From assembly GCF_947496195.1 (NCBI RefSeq), contig NZ_CANMBY010000001.1, positions 744,001-808,000 of the forward strand: DNA of 64,000 nucleotides, given 5' to 3'. Within the stretch, counting starts at the first letter, position 1. Every line of letters starts with the position of its first letter. This DNA comes from an uncultured Polaribacter sp. (lineage in GTDB: Bacteria; Bacteroidota; Bacteroidia; Flavobacteriales; Flavobacteriaceae). A model generated the notes under the pieces. It was given only the letters and a program-made list of their open reading frames with translations, made no database searches and was not told where the DNA came from. The position numbers were made by a program, and so were the translations under genes. Of this stretch, positions 35,930-45,373 are shown piece by piece.

Positions 35930-37287
35930 GCAAATAAAGTGGCAAAAGCTTCTTCTATTTTTCCAACTAAAATGAGTTTTATTGAATGATTTTTAGATGA
36001 AATCTTATTGTATTTAGAAGCAACAAAACTCTTATAGCCCAATTTCTCTGCTTCTGTAATTCGTTGATCTATTTTTGAAACAGGTCTTATTTCTCCTGCT
36101 AAACCAACTTCTGCTGCAAAACAAACATTTGGATTAATAGCAATATCTTGATTGCTTGACAAAATTGCAGCTACCACTGCTAAATCTATTGCAGGGTCAT
36201 CAACATTTATACCTCCTGTAATATTTAAAAATACATCTTTTGCCCCTAATTTAAAACCAGCTCTTTTTTCTAGAACAGCTAAAATCATGTTTAATCGTTT
36301 TAAATTATAGCCAGTTGTAGAACGTTGTGGAGTACCATAAACTGCTGTAGAAACCAGTGCCTGAATTTCTATCATTAAAGGTCTAATGCCTTCTAAAGTT
36401 GATGCGATTGCAGTTCCGCTTAAATCTGCATCTTTTTTAGAAATTAAAATTTCAGACGGATTGGAAATTTCTCGTAAACCATCAGAAAGCATTTCGTAAA
36501 TACCTAATTCCGATGTTGATCCAAATCTATTTTTCTGACTTCGTAAAATTCTGTAGGTATGATTTCTGTCGCCTTCAAATTGTAAAACAACATCAACCAT
36601 ATGTTCCAAAATTTTTGGTCCTGCAATATTTCCTTCTTTGTTGATATGACCTATCAATAATACAGGAGTAGCAGTTTCTTTGGCAAATTTTATCAATTCA
36701 GCAGAGGTTTCTCTAATTTGAGAAATGCTTCCAGGAGAAGCTTCTATAGAATTTGTGTGTAAGGTTTGTATTGAATCTATTACTAAAACTTCAGGTTCAG
36801 TTTCTTCTATGTTTTTGAAGATTTGTTGTGTATTGGTCTCTGTTAAAATTAAGCAGTTAGAATTGATAGCTTCTAATCTTTCTGCTCTCATTTTTATTTG
36901 AGATTGGCTTTCTTCACCAGAAACGTATAAAACTTTTTGAAAAATATTTAAAGCTACTTGTAATAATAAAGTAGATTTACCAATACCAGGTTCACCACCT
37001 AAAAGCGTTACAGAACCTTTTACTAAACCACCCCCTAACACTGTGTCTAATTCGTTGTTATTAGTTACAATTCTTTCTTCAGGATTTAGCTCAATATCTG
37101 CAATTTTTAAAGGCTTGTTTACCTTTTGTTTAGCAGTTGTAGATTGTTTCCAAACTCTTTTTTCTTCTTTTTGTATGACTTCTTCAACAATTGTGTTCCA
37201 TTCTTTACAAGCACCACATTGTCCTACCCATTTTGCATGTTGAGTACCACAATTTTGACAGAAAAAAGTTGTTTTAGTTTTAGCCAT
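35926..37287 (-). CDS. radA: DNA repair protein RadA
   Basis: This 453-residue RecA-like branch-migration ATPase has an N-terminal zinc finger with C10, C13, C24 and C27, Walker A GEPGIGKST (98-106), the RadA-specific KNRFG motif (252-256), and a C-terminal Lon-like domain. It promotes recombination intermediates. It is the last gene of the panC-panD-flippase-radA minus-strand run, and its tail overlaps the convergent TPR gene by 4 bases. Confidence 0.96.
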   Translation of the reverse strand: MAKTKTTFFCQNCGTQHAKWVGQCGACKEWNTIVEEVIQKEEKRVWKQSTTAKQKVNKPLKIADIELNPEERIVTNNNELDTVLGGGLVKGSVTLLGGEPGIGKSTLLLQVALNIFQKVLYVSGEESQSQIKMRAERLEAINSNCLILTETNTQQIFKNIEETEPEVLVIDSIQTLHTNSIEASPGSISQIRETSAELIKFAKETATPVLLIGHINKEGNIAGPKILEHMVDVVLQFEGDRNHTYRILRSQKNRFGSTSELGIYEMLSDGLREISNPSEILISKKDADLSGTAIASTLEGIRPLMIEIQALVSTAVYGTPQRSTTGYNLKRLNMILAVLEKRAGFKLGAKDVFLNITGGINVDDPAIDLAVVAAILSSNQDIAINPNVCFAAEVGLAGEIRPVSKIDQRITEAEKLGYKSFVASKYNKISSKNHSIKLILVGKIEEAFATLFA

Positions 37288-37339
37288 TCTTTAAGAAATA
37301 CAAAATTTTAAAGAAGTAAAGTTACGAAGTAAAAATAGA

Positions 37340-38284
37340 TTACTTGTTTTTATTTACTACAGGTAATAGTAAAAAAGCTAATCCTCCAAAAACAATAATC
37401 ATGGCAGTTTGAGCAGTCCACATAATCCATCCAAAAGCGTTTCCTGTAATTTTATCAACCTCAAAAAGAGCTAATGCACTTGCAACAGCAACTGGATATA
37501 AACCAACTCCACCATTAGTTGCAGCAATAGATAGACCACCAGCAATAAAGCCAATTAAAACGCCACCAACAGGAACTTCTAAACCATTAACAGCAGGTAT
37601 TGTTGCCCAAAACATAGCTACATACATACCCCAAATAAAAACAGTATGAAAAATAAAAGCCCATTTATTTTTCATGTTAAAGATGCTTAAAACTCCGTCT
37701 TTTAATCCTAAAAAGAACTTTTTAATTTTTAAAGCAAATTTTGATTTTCCTTTTTTGATGTATAAAAATAATCCCACAAAAAAGCCAACAGACAATAGTA
37801 AAGAAATTATCGATTTTACTGGATTAAAATCTTTAGTTAATAACTCCCAAATAAAATCAAACTGTATTAAAAGAGTGATGCTAATAATAATTAACATCAT
37901 TATTAAATCTGCTATTCTTTCTGCTACTATGGTTCCAAAACCTTTTTCAAAAGGTATTTTTTCGTAGTTGCTCATTACAGCTGCTCTTGTAACTTCACCT
38001 GCTCTTGGTAAAAAGATATTCATTAAATAGGCAACTAATACAGCTAAAGTAGAGTTTAGAAATTTAGGTTTATAGCCAAGTGGCTCTAGTAGAAATTTCC
38101 ATCTATAAGCTCTTGATAAATGGCTTAAAATACCAAAAACCAAACCTAAAGCTATCCACCAATAATTAGCATCTTTAAAGTATTGAATTAATTCTGATGG
38201 AGATACAATTGTAAGTGAATACCAAACTAAAAATCCTCCCAAAATGAGAGGAATAATAATTTTTAAAATTTTTTTGATATTCAA
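37340..38284 (-). CDS. Lysylphosphatidylglycerol-synthase-type membrane protein (flippase-like, UPF0104)
   Basis: This 314-residue integral membrane protein has about eight segments and matches the membrane domain of MprF (LPG_synthase_TM), a lipid-flippase-like family (motif FLPRAGEVTRAAVMSNYEKIPFEK split across residues 90-115). It has no synthase domain. The start is a TTG at 38284, two bases after the panD stop, and no ATG lies near, so it is probably coupled to panD. The lipid substrate is unknown. Confidence 0.85.
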   Translation of the reverse strand: MNIKKILKIIIPLILGGFLVWYSLTIVSPSELIQYFKDANYWWIALGLVFGILSHLSRAYRWKFLLEPLGYKPKFLNSTLAVLVAYLMNIFLPRAGEVTRAAVMSNYEKIPFEKGFGTIVAERIADLIMMLIIISITLLIQFDFIWELLTKDFNPVKSIISLLLSVGFFVGLFLYIKKGKSKFALKIKKFFLGLKDGVLSIFNMKNKWAFIFHTVFIWGMYVAMFWATIPAVNGLEVPVGGVLIGFIAGGLSIAATNGGVGLYPVAVASALALFEVDKITGNAFGWIMWTAQTAMIIVFGGLAFLLLPVVNKNK

Positions 38285-38286
38285 AA

Positions 38287-38637
38287 CTAAGTAAGCGTAT
38301 TATCTTTTTCGTTAGGAAAAACTAAAGAAGGCTTAAACTTTTTAGCTTCTTCTAATTCCATAAACGCATAAACTATAAGTATTAAAACATCACCAACAGC
38401 TACCAACCTAGAAGCGGCTCCATTAAGCGTAATTTCTCCACTTCCTCTAGGACCAGGAATTGCATATGTTTCTAAGCGATTACCATTGTTATTGTTTACA
38501 ATTTGAACTCGTTCACCTTCAATAATACCTGCAGCATCCATTAAATCTTCATCAATGGTTATACTACCTATGTAATTTAAATCTGCACCTGTAACTTTTA
38601 CACGATGGATTTTAGATTTTACTACTTGTACTAACAT
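38287..38637 (-). CDS. panD: Aspartate 1-decarboxylase
   Basis: This 116-residue pyruvoyl enzyme makes beta-alanine for pantothenate. The self-cleavage site is G24-S25 (NYIGSITID), in register with the E. coli protein, which supports this start. Other motifs are [12 protein letters not shown] and the C-terminal [15 protein letters not shown]. It lies 30 bases after panC in the same direction; panB is not in the window. Confidence 0.96.
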   Translation of the reverse strand: MLVQVVKSKIHRVKVTGADLNYIGSITIDEDLMDAAGIIEGERVQIVNNNNGNRLETYAIPGPRGSGEITLNGAASRLVAVGDVLILIVYAFMELEEAKKFKPSLVFPNEKDNTLT

Positions 38638-38667
38638 GCTGCAAAAATAGGAATTTTTTGATTAGGA

Positions 38668-39513
38668 TTACTTTAATTGTATATTATCAATTAACCTTAT
38701 TTTTCCTGCAAAAACTGCAATAAAAGCTCTATTTTTTTTGCTGAATTCTTTAGTTTCTAAGGTTTCTAATGTTTTTTCGTTAGCAATGGTAAAGTATTCT
38801 AAATCTAAAATTGGATGTTCTTTAAATTTTTTCTCTACCCAGTTGTTAATTTTTGAAATTTCTTCAGTTTTAAACTTCTTTTTTACTTTCTTGAGGATTT
38901 TATGAATAAAAGGAGCAGCTTCTCTTTGAGTTGGTGTTAATCGAACATTTCTAGAACTCATGGCTAAACCATCTTCTTCTCTGTAAATAGCACATCCTTT
39001 AATTTTTACATTAATTTTATGCTTTTCAACCATTTTCTTAATGATTTGTAATTGCTGAAAATCTTTCTCTCCAAAATAAGCTTTATCTGGTTCAACAATT
39101 TCAAATAATGTTTTTACAATTGTACCAACACCATTAAAATGCCCTGTTCTAAACTTTCCTTCCATTTGGTTTTCTAAGCCGTCAAACTTAAAATCATTAG
39201 AAGAAACATTATTCTCATAAATTTCCTCTACACTTGGATGAAAAACGATATCACAATTGACTTCTGATAACAGAGCTAAATCTTTTTCTAAAGTTTTTGG
39301 ATATTTTAATAGGTCTTCTTTATTGTCAAATTGAGTAGGATTAACAAAAATACTTACAACAACAATATCATTTTTTTTACTTGCTTTTTTTATTAAAGAT
39401 AAATGACCTTTATGCAAAGCACCCATTGTAGGCACAAAACCAATACTTTTATTTTGTGCTTTTAATTTAGATAAATATACTCTTAGAGGTTGTTTTTCTG
39501 AAAAAAGTTCCAT
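38668..39513 (-). CDS. panC: Pantothenate synthetase
   Basis: This 281-residue enzyme joins pantoate and beta-alanine using ATP. ATP-binding motifs are VPTMGALHKGHLSL (27-40) and the KMSKS-like MSSRNVRL. PanC-specific FVNPTQF and FGEKDFQQLQ are present. It is first of the minus-strand panC-panD operon, with a clear -7 element upstream. Confidence 0.97.
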   Translation of the reverse strand: MELFSEKQPLRVYLSKLKAQNKSIGFVPTMGALHKGHLSLIKKASKKNDIVVVSIFVNPTQFDNKEDLLKYPKTLEKDLALLSEVNCDIVFHPSVEEIYENNVSSNDFKFDGLENQMEGKFRTGHFNGVGTIVKTLFEIVEPDKAYFGEKDFQQLQIIKKMVEKHKINVKIKGCAIYREEDGLAMSSRNVRLTPTQREAAPFIHKILKKVKKKFKTEEISKINNWVEKKFKEHPILDLEYFTIANEKTLETLETKEFSKKNRAFIAVFAGKIRLIDNIQLK

Positions 39514-39536
39514 TTTAATAAGCAGTAAAATCTGTG

Positions 39537-39544
39537 CAAACTTA
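39537..39544 (-). promoter_or_regulatory. -7 promoter element of panC
   Basis: On the minus strand it reads TAAGTTTG, matching TAnnTTTG, 23 bases before the panC ATG. The -33 region has only TATG at suitable spacing. Confidence 0.55.
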
Positions 39545-39577
39545 GTACAATTAACACGATATTAGCATAAAAATTTG

Positions 39578-39585
39578 TATTTTTG
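39578..39585 (+). promoter_or_regulatory. -7 promoter element of the GT5-like gene
   Basis: TATTTTTG, followed by CACC, matches TAnnTTTG and ends 26 bases before the ATG at 39612. No clear -33 TTTG was seen. Confidence 0.55.
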
Positions 39586-39611
39586 CACCTTTACAAAAAG
39601 AGTTTGATTTA

Positions 39612-40421
39612 ATGAAGGACAAGAGAATTTTATTTGTGTCATCAGAAGTAGTGCCTTATTTACCAGAAACAGAATTGTCTTCGACATCTTTTATGGCTGC
39701 AAAAAACGCACATTCAAAAGGAGTACAAACCCGTATTTTTATGCCAAGGTTTGGGGTAATAAATGAAAGGAGACATCAGTTACACGAAGTAATTCGTTTA
39801 TCTGGGATGAACTTAGTAGTTAATGATGTAGATATGCCATTAATTATTAAAGTTGCTTCAATTCCTAAAGAAAGAATGCAAGTTTACTTTATAGATAACG
39901 AAGAGTATTTTAAAAGAAAAGCTGTCTTTACAGATGAAGATGATAATTTATTTTCAGATAATGATGAAAGAGCTATTTTCTTTGCAAAAGGAGTAATTGA
40001 GACTGTAAAAAAATTAAACTGGGCTCCAGATATTATCCATGTACATGGATGGATGGCTTCATTATTGCCTCTTTATTTAAAAGAATATTATAAAGAAGAG
40101 CCTTTATTTACAGATAGTAAAATTGTTACTTCTGTTTACAATAATGGGTTTGAAGGAGATTTAAATAATGATTTAGTTAATAAAGTTAACTTTGATCTTA
40201 CAGATGCTTCTAAATCTAAAGTACTAAAAACACCAAACTATTCTAATATAATTAAAAGTGCAATTGAAAACTCTGATGCCATAATTTATGGGAGTGAATC
40301 AATTGACGAAGAATTAACTTCTTTTGTTGCTTCTAAAGAAATACCTTCTTTAGAATATGAAGCAGAAAATATAAAAGAAACATATTTAAATTTTTATGCT
40401 GATTTATTAGCAGATGATTAA
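39612..40421 (+). CDS. Glycogen/starch-synthase N-terminal-domain-only protein (GT5-like)
   Basis: This 269-residue protein aligns with the N-terminal Rossmann half of glycogen synthase GlgA: opening ILFVSSEVVPYL, then PDIIHVHGWMASLLPLYL and VTSVYNNGFEGDL. The usual KTGGL ADP-glucose motif after SSEV is replaced (PETEL), and the whole C-terminal domain (about 200 residues) is absent. Glycogen synthesis is therefore unlikely. The gene is intact, has its own promoter element and overlaps the DUF4270 gene, so it looks like a maintained family of different function. Confidence 0.8.
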   Translation: MKDKRILFVSSEVVPYLPETELSSTSFMAAKNAHSKGVQTRIFMPRFGVINERRHQLHEVIRLSGMNLVVNDVDMPLIIKVASIPKERMQVYFIDNEEYFKRKAVFTDEDDNLFSDNDERAIFFAKGVIETVKKLNWAPDIIHVHGWMASLLPLYLKEYYKEEPLFTDSKIVTSVYNNGFEGDLNNDLVNKVNFDLTDASKSKVLKTPNYSNIIKSAIENSDAIIYGSESIDEELTSFVASKEIPSLEYEAENIKETYLNFYADLLADD

Positions 40422-41988
40422 TTTTTTTACAGTGAAGAAAATCTTAAGAAAAGTCATTATCCTTGGTGTTGCCATTTTTTCAATATTATTTATCATTTCT
40501 TGCGAAGAAGACTTTGCAAATATTGGTTCTAATGTAATTAGCAATACAAAATTTGATACAAATTCGATAGAAATAGAAGTTTCTCTTGAAAATAGTCCAT
40601 TAGAAAAGTTACAATCAGATAATATATCTAGACAATTAAATCAATATTTATTAGGGGTTTATAATAGTTCTGATTACGAAAAATTAGAAGCTTCAATAGT
40701 TTCTCAAGTTGGTGTTTTAACAGACTTAAAGGTTGTAGATAATACGTATGGTGCAGATACTACTGTAGTTACTAAAATAGATACTGTATTTATTAAATTA
40801 CCATATCAAGTATTATTAAATGATACTTCTAATAACTATGATTTAGATTCTGTTTTTGGTGATGCCTCTAACTCATTTAAATTAAATGTGTACAGGTCAA
40901 ATACATTTATGAATGCCTTTAATCCATTAGATCCAACAAAAAGAAATAGTTACCAATCTAATGATGCTTTTGAAAAGATTGGAAATAATTTAAATGCAAC
41001 TCCAGATTATCAAATTACACCTAGTAAAAACGATACATTAATAGCTATAAAAAGAAGGCTATTTGATGATTCTGTAGCAAATATAGATACAGTTAAATTA
41101 TCATTTACAACATCTAATCCTATTCCAATTCCTTTTGCAAGAATTCCATTAGATGAGTCTGAAATAAAAAGTATTTTTTTAGATAAGTATGAATCTTCAG
41201 AATTTACATCTCAAGATGCATTTAATGACTATTTACGAGGAATAATTTTAGAAGCTTCTGGTAATGAAAGCTCCTTAGTTTCTTTCAGTTTTAATAGTAC
41301 AAATTCAACGTTAATACCATCAATAGAAATTTATTACACAAATACAGTTTTAAAAACTGAAAATAATGTTACTTCACCTGTTGATACAATTTATAAAAAC
41401 AATAGTTTCCCATTAACAGGCTTTAGAGTAAATACTTTTAATATGGATAACAGAACTTATCCAGCAAATAATGAAGTTAAAATACAAGGAACAGCTGGTA
41501 GTGAAGGTCGACTTAAATTAATGACGCCAAATGATATTAGTAATTTAAGATCTCAAAATTGGTTAATTAATGATGCTACTGTTACAGTTTACGTAAATCA
41601 ATCTGCAGATACCACCAATGTTCCCTCTAGATTATATCTTTATAAATATTATGATTTAGGAACATCAACAATTACAAGTCAAATAAAAGATACCTATAGT
41701 GAAGCTCTTTTTGGAGGAATTGGAGGATTCTTACAAAGAGATGATAATGGTAAAATTGAAAGTTATACATTTAACATAACAGACTATATTTCTGATATTG
41801 CAAGTGGAGAAATAAACGATTTTCCAGATGTAAAAATTAAAGCATTTAATTCAACAGATTTACCTGTTTCAGGTACAGATACCATTTTTAATAATTTTAG
41901 CTGGAATCCAAAAGCTGTAACATTATTCAACAGTTTGAATAGTACAAAAAAACCAGTATTAAAAATATCATATTCAGAGAAAAAGTAA
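40414..41988 (+). CDS. DUF4270 lipoprotein
   Basis: This 524-residue outer-membrane-type lipoprotein has a signal peptide ending in FIISC. An ATG at 40414 overlaps the previous stop by 8 bases; a GTG at 40432 (MKKILRK opening) would give a more typical lipoprotein signal and is equally possible. The mature part is beta-rich with DUF4270 phrases such as YGADTTVVTKIDTVFIKLP. I recall DUF4270 beside the GT5-like gene and glmS in other flavobacteria. The function is unknown. Confidence 0.82.
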   Translation: MINFFTVKKILRKVIILGVAIFSILFIISCEEDFANIGSNVISNTKFDTNSIEIEVSLENSPLEKLQSDNISRQLNQYLLGVYNSSDYEKLEASIVSQVGVLTDLKVVDNTYGADTTVVTKIDTVFIKLPYQVLLNDTSNNYDLDSVFGDASNSFKLNVYRSNTFMNAFNPLDPTKRNSYQSNDAFEKIGNNLNATPDYQITPSKNDTLIAIKRRLFDDSVANIDTVKLSFTTSNPIPIPFARIPLDESEIKSIFLDKYESSEFTSQDAFNDYLRGIILEASGNESSLVSFSFNSTNSTLIPSIEIYYTNTVLKTENNVTSPVDTIYKNNSFPLTGFRVNTFNMDNRTYPANNEVKIQGTAGSEGRLKLMTPNDISNLRSQNWLINDATVTVYVNQSADTTNVPSRLYLYKYYDLGTSTITSQIKDTYSEALFGGIGGFLQRDDNGKIESYTFNITDYISDIASGEINDFPDVKIKAFNSTDLPVSGTDTIFNNFSWNPKAVTLFNSLNSTKKPVLKISYSEKK

Positions 41989-42018
41989 TATATCAACAAA
42001 CTAACTAAAAAATAGACT

Positions 42019-43875
42019 ATGTGTGGAATATCAGCCTATATTGGCCCTAGAGAGGCTTATCCAATCGTTATAAACGGTTTAAAAAGATTAGAATATAGAG
42101 GTTATGATAGTGCAGGTGTAATGATTTATGATGGAGAAAAGATGCACCTTACCAAAACCAAAGGAAAAGTTTCTGACTTAGAAGCTATTATTGATAGTGA
42201 GCCAGATAGAAAAATTGGAAATATAGGAATGGGTCATACACGTTGGGCAACACATGGTGTTCCAAATGATGTTAATTCTCATCCACATTATTCACAATCT
42301 GGAAATTTAGTAATAGTTCACAATGGTATTATAGAAAATTATGACACTATTAAAAAAGAACTTATAGCTAGAGGCTATACTTTTAAAAGTGATACAGATA
42401 CAGAAGTTTTAGTAAATCTTATAGAAGAGGTAAAAAATACTGAAGGTTGTAAATTAGGTAAAGCTGTTCAGCTTGCTTTAACAAATGTAGTTGGAGCTTA
42501 TGCCATTTCTGTTTTTGATAAGACAAAACCTAATGAAATAGTTGTTGCACGTTTAGGTAGCCCTATTGCTATTGGTGTAGGAGAGAATAATAGCGAATTT
42601 TTTATAGCTTCAGATGCTTCTCCTTTTGTTGAGTTTACCAAAAATGCTATTTATTTAGAAGATGAAGAAATGGCAATCATAAAATTAGGTAAAGGCATCA
42701 AAGTCCATAAAATCATGGATGATTCAAGAGTTGATCCTACTATTCAAAAACTTCAAATGAGTTTGGATCAAATTGAGAAAGGTGGATATGATCACTTTAT
42801 GCTTAAAGAAATTCATGAGCAACCAAAAGCAATTACTGATACTTTTAGAGGAAGAATGCTTCATGAAGAAAAGATTATTAAGATGTCTAGTATAGAAAAT
42901 CATCTTGATAAATTTTTACATGCAAATAGAATTATAATTGTTGCTTGTGGTACTTCTTGGCATGCTGGTTTAGTTGGAGAATATCTTTTTGAAGATATGG
43001 CTAGAATTCCTGTTGAAGTAGAATATGCATCAGAATTTAGATATAGAAATCCAATTATTACAAATAAAGACGTAGTCATAGCCATTTCTCAATCAGGAGA
43101 AACTGCAGATACATTAGCAGCTATAAAATTAGCAAAATCAAAAGGAGCTTTTGTTTATGGTGTATGTAATGTTGTTGGTTCTTCTATTGCAAGAGAAACT
43201 CATTCAGGAGCCTATACTCACGCAGGTCCTGAGATTGGTGTAGCATCTACTAAAGCATTTACAACACAAATAACTGTGCTAACTTTAATAGCAATGAAGT
43301 TAGGTGAAGCTAATGGTTCTTTAGCAAAACATACTTTTGAGAATTATATTAGTAAAATGCAATTAATACCAAGACAGGTAGAAGAATTACTAAAAATTGA
43401 CGATAAAGTTAAAGAAATAGCTGAAGTTTATAAAGATGCAAAAAACTGTTTGTATTTAGGTAGAGGCTTTAACTTTCCTGTAGCTTTAGAAGGAGCTTTA
43501 AAATTAAAAGAGATTTCTTATATACATGCAGAGGGTTATCCTGCTGCAGAAATGAAGCATGGCCCAATTGCTTTAATTGATGAAAACATGCCAATATTTG
43601 TAATTGCTACTAATAGAGGTCATTATGAAAAAGTAGTAAGTAATATTCAAGAAATTAAATCAAGAGCAGGTAAAATTATTGCAATTGTTACAGAAGGTGA
43701 TACTACTGTAAAAGAAATAGCAGATCATGTTATTGAAATTCCAGATACAGAAGAGGCATTAACTCCATTGTTAACTACAATTCCTTTTCAATTATTATCT
43801 TATCACATAGCAGTTATGCTTGGTAAAAACGTTGACCAACCTAGAAATTTAGCAAAGTCAGTAACTGTAGAATAA
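42019..43875 (+). CDS. glmS: Glutamine--fructose-6-phosphate aminotransferase (isomerising)
   Basis: This 618-residue enzyme makes glucosamine-6-phosphate for peptidoglycan and LPS. The N-terminal glutaminase starts MCGI with catalytic Cys2 (exposed after Met removal) and contains HTRWATHG and HNGIIEN. Two SIS isomerase domains follow (AISQSGETADT near 355; EMKHGPIALI near 515). Length is typical. No glmS ribozyme is expected in this phylum, and the 30-base gap upstream has no room for one. Confidence 0.97.
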   Translation: MCGISAYIGPREAYPIVINGLKRLEYRGYDSAGVMIYDGEKMHLTKTKGKVSDLEAIIDSEPDRKIGNIGMGHTRWATHGVPNDVNSHPHYSQSGNLVIVHNGIIENYDTIKKELIARGYTFKSDTDTEVLVNLIEEVKNTEGCKLGKAVQLALTNVVGAYAISVFDKTKPNEIVVARLGSPIAIGVGENNSEFFIASDASPFVEFTKNAIYLEDEEMAIIKLGKGIKVHKIMDDSRVDPTIQKLQMSLDQIEKGGYDHFMLKEIHEQPKAITDTFRGRMLHEEKIIKMSSIENHLDKFLHANRIIIVACGTSWHAGLVGEYLFEDMARIPVEVEYASEFRYRNPIITNKDVVIAISQSGETADTLAAIKLAKSKGAFVYGVCNVVGSSIARETHSGAYTHAGPEIGVASTKAFTTQITVLTLIAMKLGEANGSLAKHTFENYISKMQLIPRQVEELLKIDDKVKEIAEVYKDAKNCLYLGRGFNFPVALEGALKLKEISYIHAEGYPAAEMKHGPIALIDENMPIFVIATNRGHYEKVVSNIQEIKSRAGKIIAIVTEGDTTVKEIADHVIEIPDTEEALTPLLTTIPFQLLSYHIAVMLGKNVDQPRNLAKSVTVE

Positions 43876-43891
43876 TATTATTTAATCAATT

Positions 43892-43926
43892 AAAAAAAGC
43901 CAACTCAATTGAGTTGGCTTTTTTTT
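43892..43926. terminator. Bidirectional terminator between glmS and tonB
   Basis: The arms AAAAAAAGCCAACTCAA and TTGAGTTGGCTTTTTTT form a perfect inverted repeat centred on CAATTG, with T runs on both strands. It serves the convergent glmS and TonB genes. Confidence 0.92.
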
Positions 43927-44653
43927 ATAACATTACTTGAAAAGTAATAGGAATACTATAACTAACAGGAACTGCTTTTCCATTTTGTTTACCAGGCTTC
44001 ATTTGAGGTAAATCATTTATTATTTTGATGACTTCTTTTTCTAAAACTGGATGTGGTCCTCTAGCTCTAACATTACCAATAGTCCCTTTTTGGTCTATCC
44101 TAAAGACAACAAATAGCTTCTTTTTACCTTCACTTAATCCTAATTCGTTTGCTAAACCAGCATTAAAATTTTTTGAGAAATAAAATTGAATTTTTTGAGA
44201 AAAACACTTTTTTAATTCTTCATTATTTCCTTCACAGCCTGGAAAAATAGGTACATTTTGAATTGTCATAAAAGGTACATCTTCTACAACAACCTCTTCT
44301 TCTTCTATCTCTGTGATTTCTTGAGGCACTACAATAACTGCTTGAGTTTCGTCAGTCTCTGTTGTTTCTACAATTGTTTCTTCGATTTTTAAATCATCCT
44401 CAACTACTGTAATTTGTTGCACAATAGCAGGTGTTTTAGGAGGTGGAGGTAAATTTTTCATTTCTACAATTGGTATTTCTTCTTCTAACTCATTAACCAA
44501 TGTTACATCACCTAAAGAATTTGCATATTCTTTTTCAAAAGTTTTATGTTCAATTAGAAGGTAAATTATAAATAATGACAAAGCAATACCAATTTGAAAA
44601 AAAAGTTTGCTGAAATTACCTAACTGTTTTCGTGGGTGCTTTTTTGTTTTCAT
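43925..44653 (-). CDS. Energy transducer TonB (copy 1)
   Basis: This 242-residue TonB-like protein transmits proton-motive energy to outer-membrane receptors. It has one N-terminal membrane helix (about 14-32), a Glu/Val/Pro-rich periplasmic spacer and a C-terminal TonB domain (about 150-242) ending SYSIPITFQV. Two cysteines (GCEG and KKCF) precede the domain and also occur in the paralogue at 46704. ExbB/ExbD genes are not in the window. Confidence 0.9.
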   Translation of the reverse strand: MKTKKHPRKQLGNFSKLFFQIGIALSLFIIYLLIEHKTFEKEYANSLGDVTLVNELEEEIPIVEMKNLPPPPKTPAIVQQITVVEDDLKIEETIVETTETDETQAVIVVPQEITEIEEEEVVVEDVPFMTIQNVPIFPGCEGNNEELKKCFSQKIQFYFSKNFNAGLANELGLSEGKKKLFVVFRIDQKGTIGNVRARGPHPVLEKEVIKIINDLPQMKPGKQNGKAVPVSYSIPITFQVML

Positions 44654-44766
44654 CTTTTAACCTTTTTTGAATTTATAATTATTCCTCCAGAGGTTTTCAA
44701 ATTATCTTAAATTCGATCTCTGATTATAAAATTATAAACTTAAAGAGGTTTAAAACATGATATTCA

Positions 44767-45372
44767 TCATATTTTGTCGTGAACTTTAGTGTGGCTGCCT
44801 CTATTCCAAAGTGTTAGAATATCTGTGGCAACAGAAGCTCCACTACCTGCAGCTATAGCAAATTGACTTCTATGACCAGCTATAGTACCACAACAATACA
44901 ATCCAGCTTTTATAAAATGGTCTTTATTTAGCAATTGAATTCTATCTTTAGAAATATTTGCTTTTTTATGAGGAATTAAAAATCCGTCTAAGCCTTTAAT
45001 AGTAAAAGGCTTAGCGTAGTTTAAAGCAATTACAACAAGTTTAGATTGATAGCTATTTTTATTTGTTATAATAGTGTATAAACCATCATTTTCTTCAATA
45101 GAAAGTACTTTTTCTTTTTCGATTTGAGAGATATGAGGATATAAGTTAGAAAGCTGCTCTTTACCTTCAATTAAAATATCTTTACCTAATGTTTTGGGTG
45201 ATAAACCTAAAACATTATTAAATAGAGCATTTTCTAAATGAGATGCTCTTTGATGTAATATAATTCCTGTTCTCTTATCATTAGCAAAAGGTTTATTTCT
45301 TGCAGAACCGATAACTAAAGCACACTGCATTCCAGAAACACCACCACCAATAATTAAACAATCGAAAATCAT
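44767..45372 (-). CDS. Short FAD-dependent oxidoreductase (thioredoxin-reductase-like FAD domain)
   Basis: This 201-residue protein has an N-terminal FAD-binding motif IIGGGVSGMQCAL and a C-terminal segment GLYCCGTIAGHRSQFAIAAGSGA like the FAD domain of thioredoxin reductase. The NADPH domain and the redox CxxC are absent, so it is about two thirds of a normal TrxR. A CC pair in YCCG could be redox active, but this is speculation. It is one base after marC and shares its direction. The substrate is unknown. Confidence 0.72.
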   Translation of the reverse strand: MIFDCLIIGGGVSGMQCALVIGSARNKPFANDKRTGIILHQRASHLENALFNNVLGLSPKTLGKDILIEGKEQLSNLYPHISQIEKEKVLSIEENDGLYTIITNKNSYQSKLVVIALNYAKPFTIKGLDGFLIPHKKANISKDRIQLLNKDHFIKAGLYCCGTIAGHRSQFAIAAGSGASVATDILTLWNRGSHTKVHDKI

Positions 45373-45373
45373 A

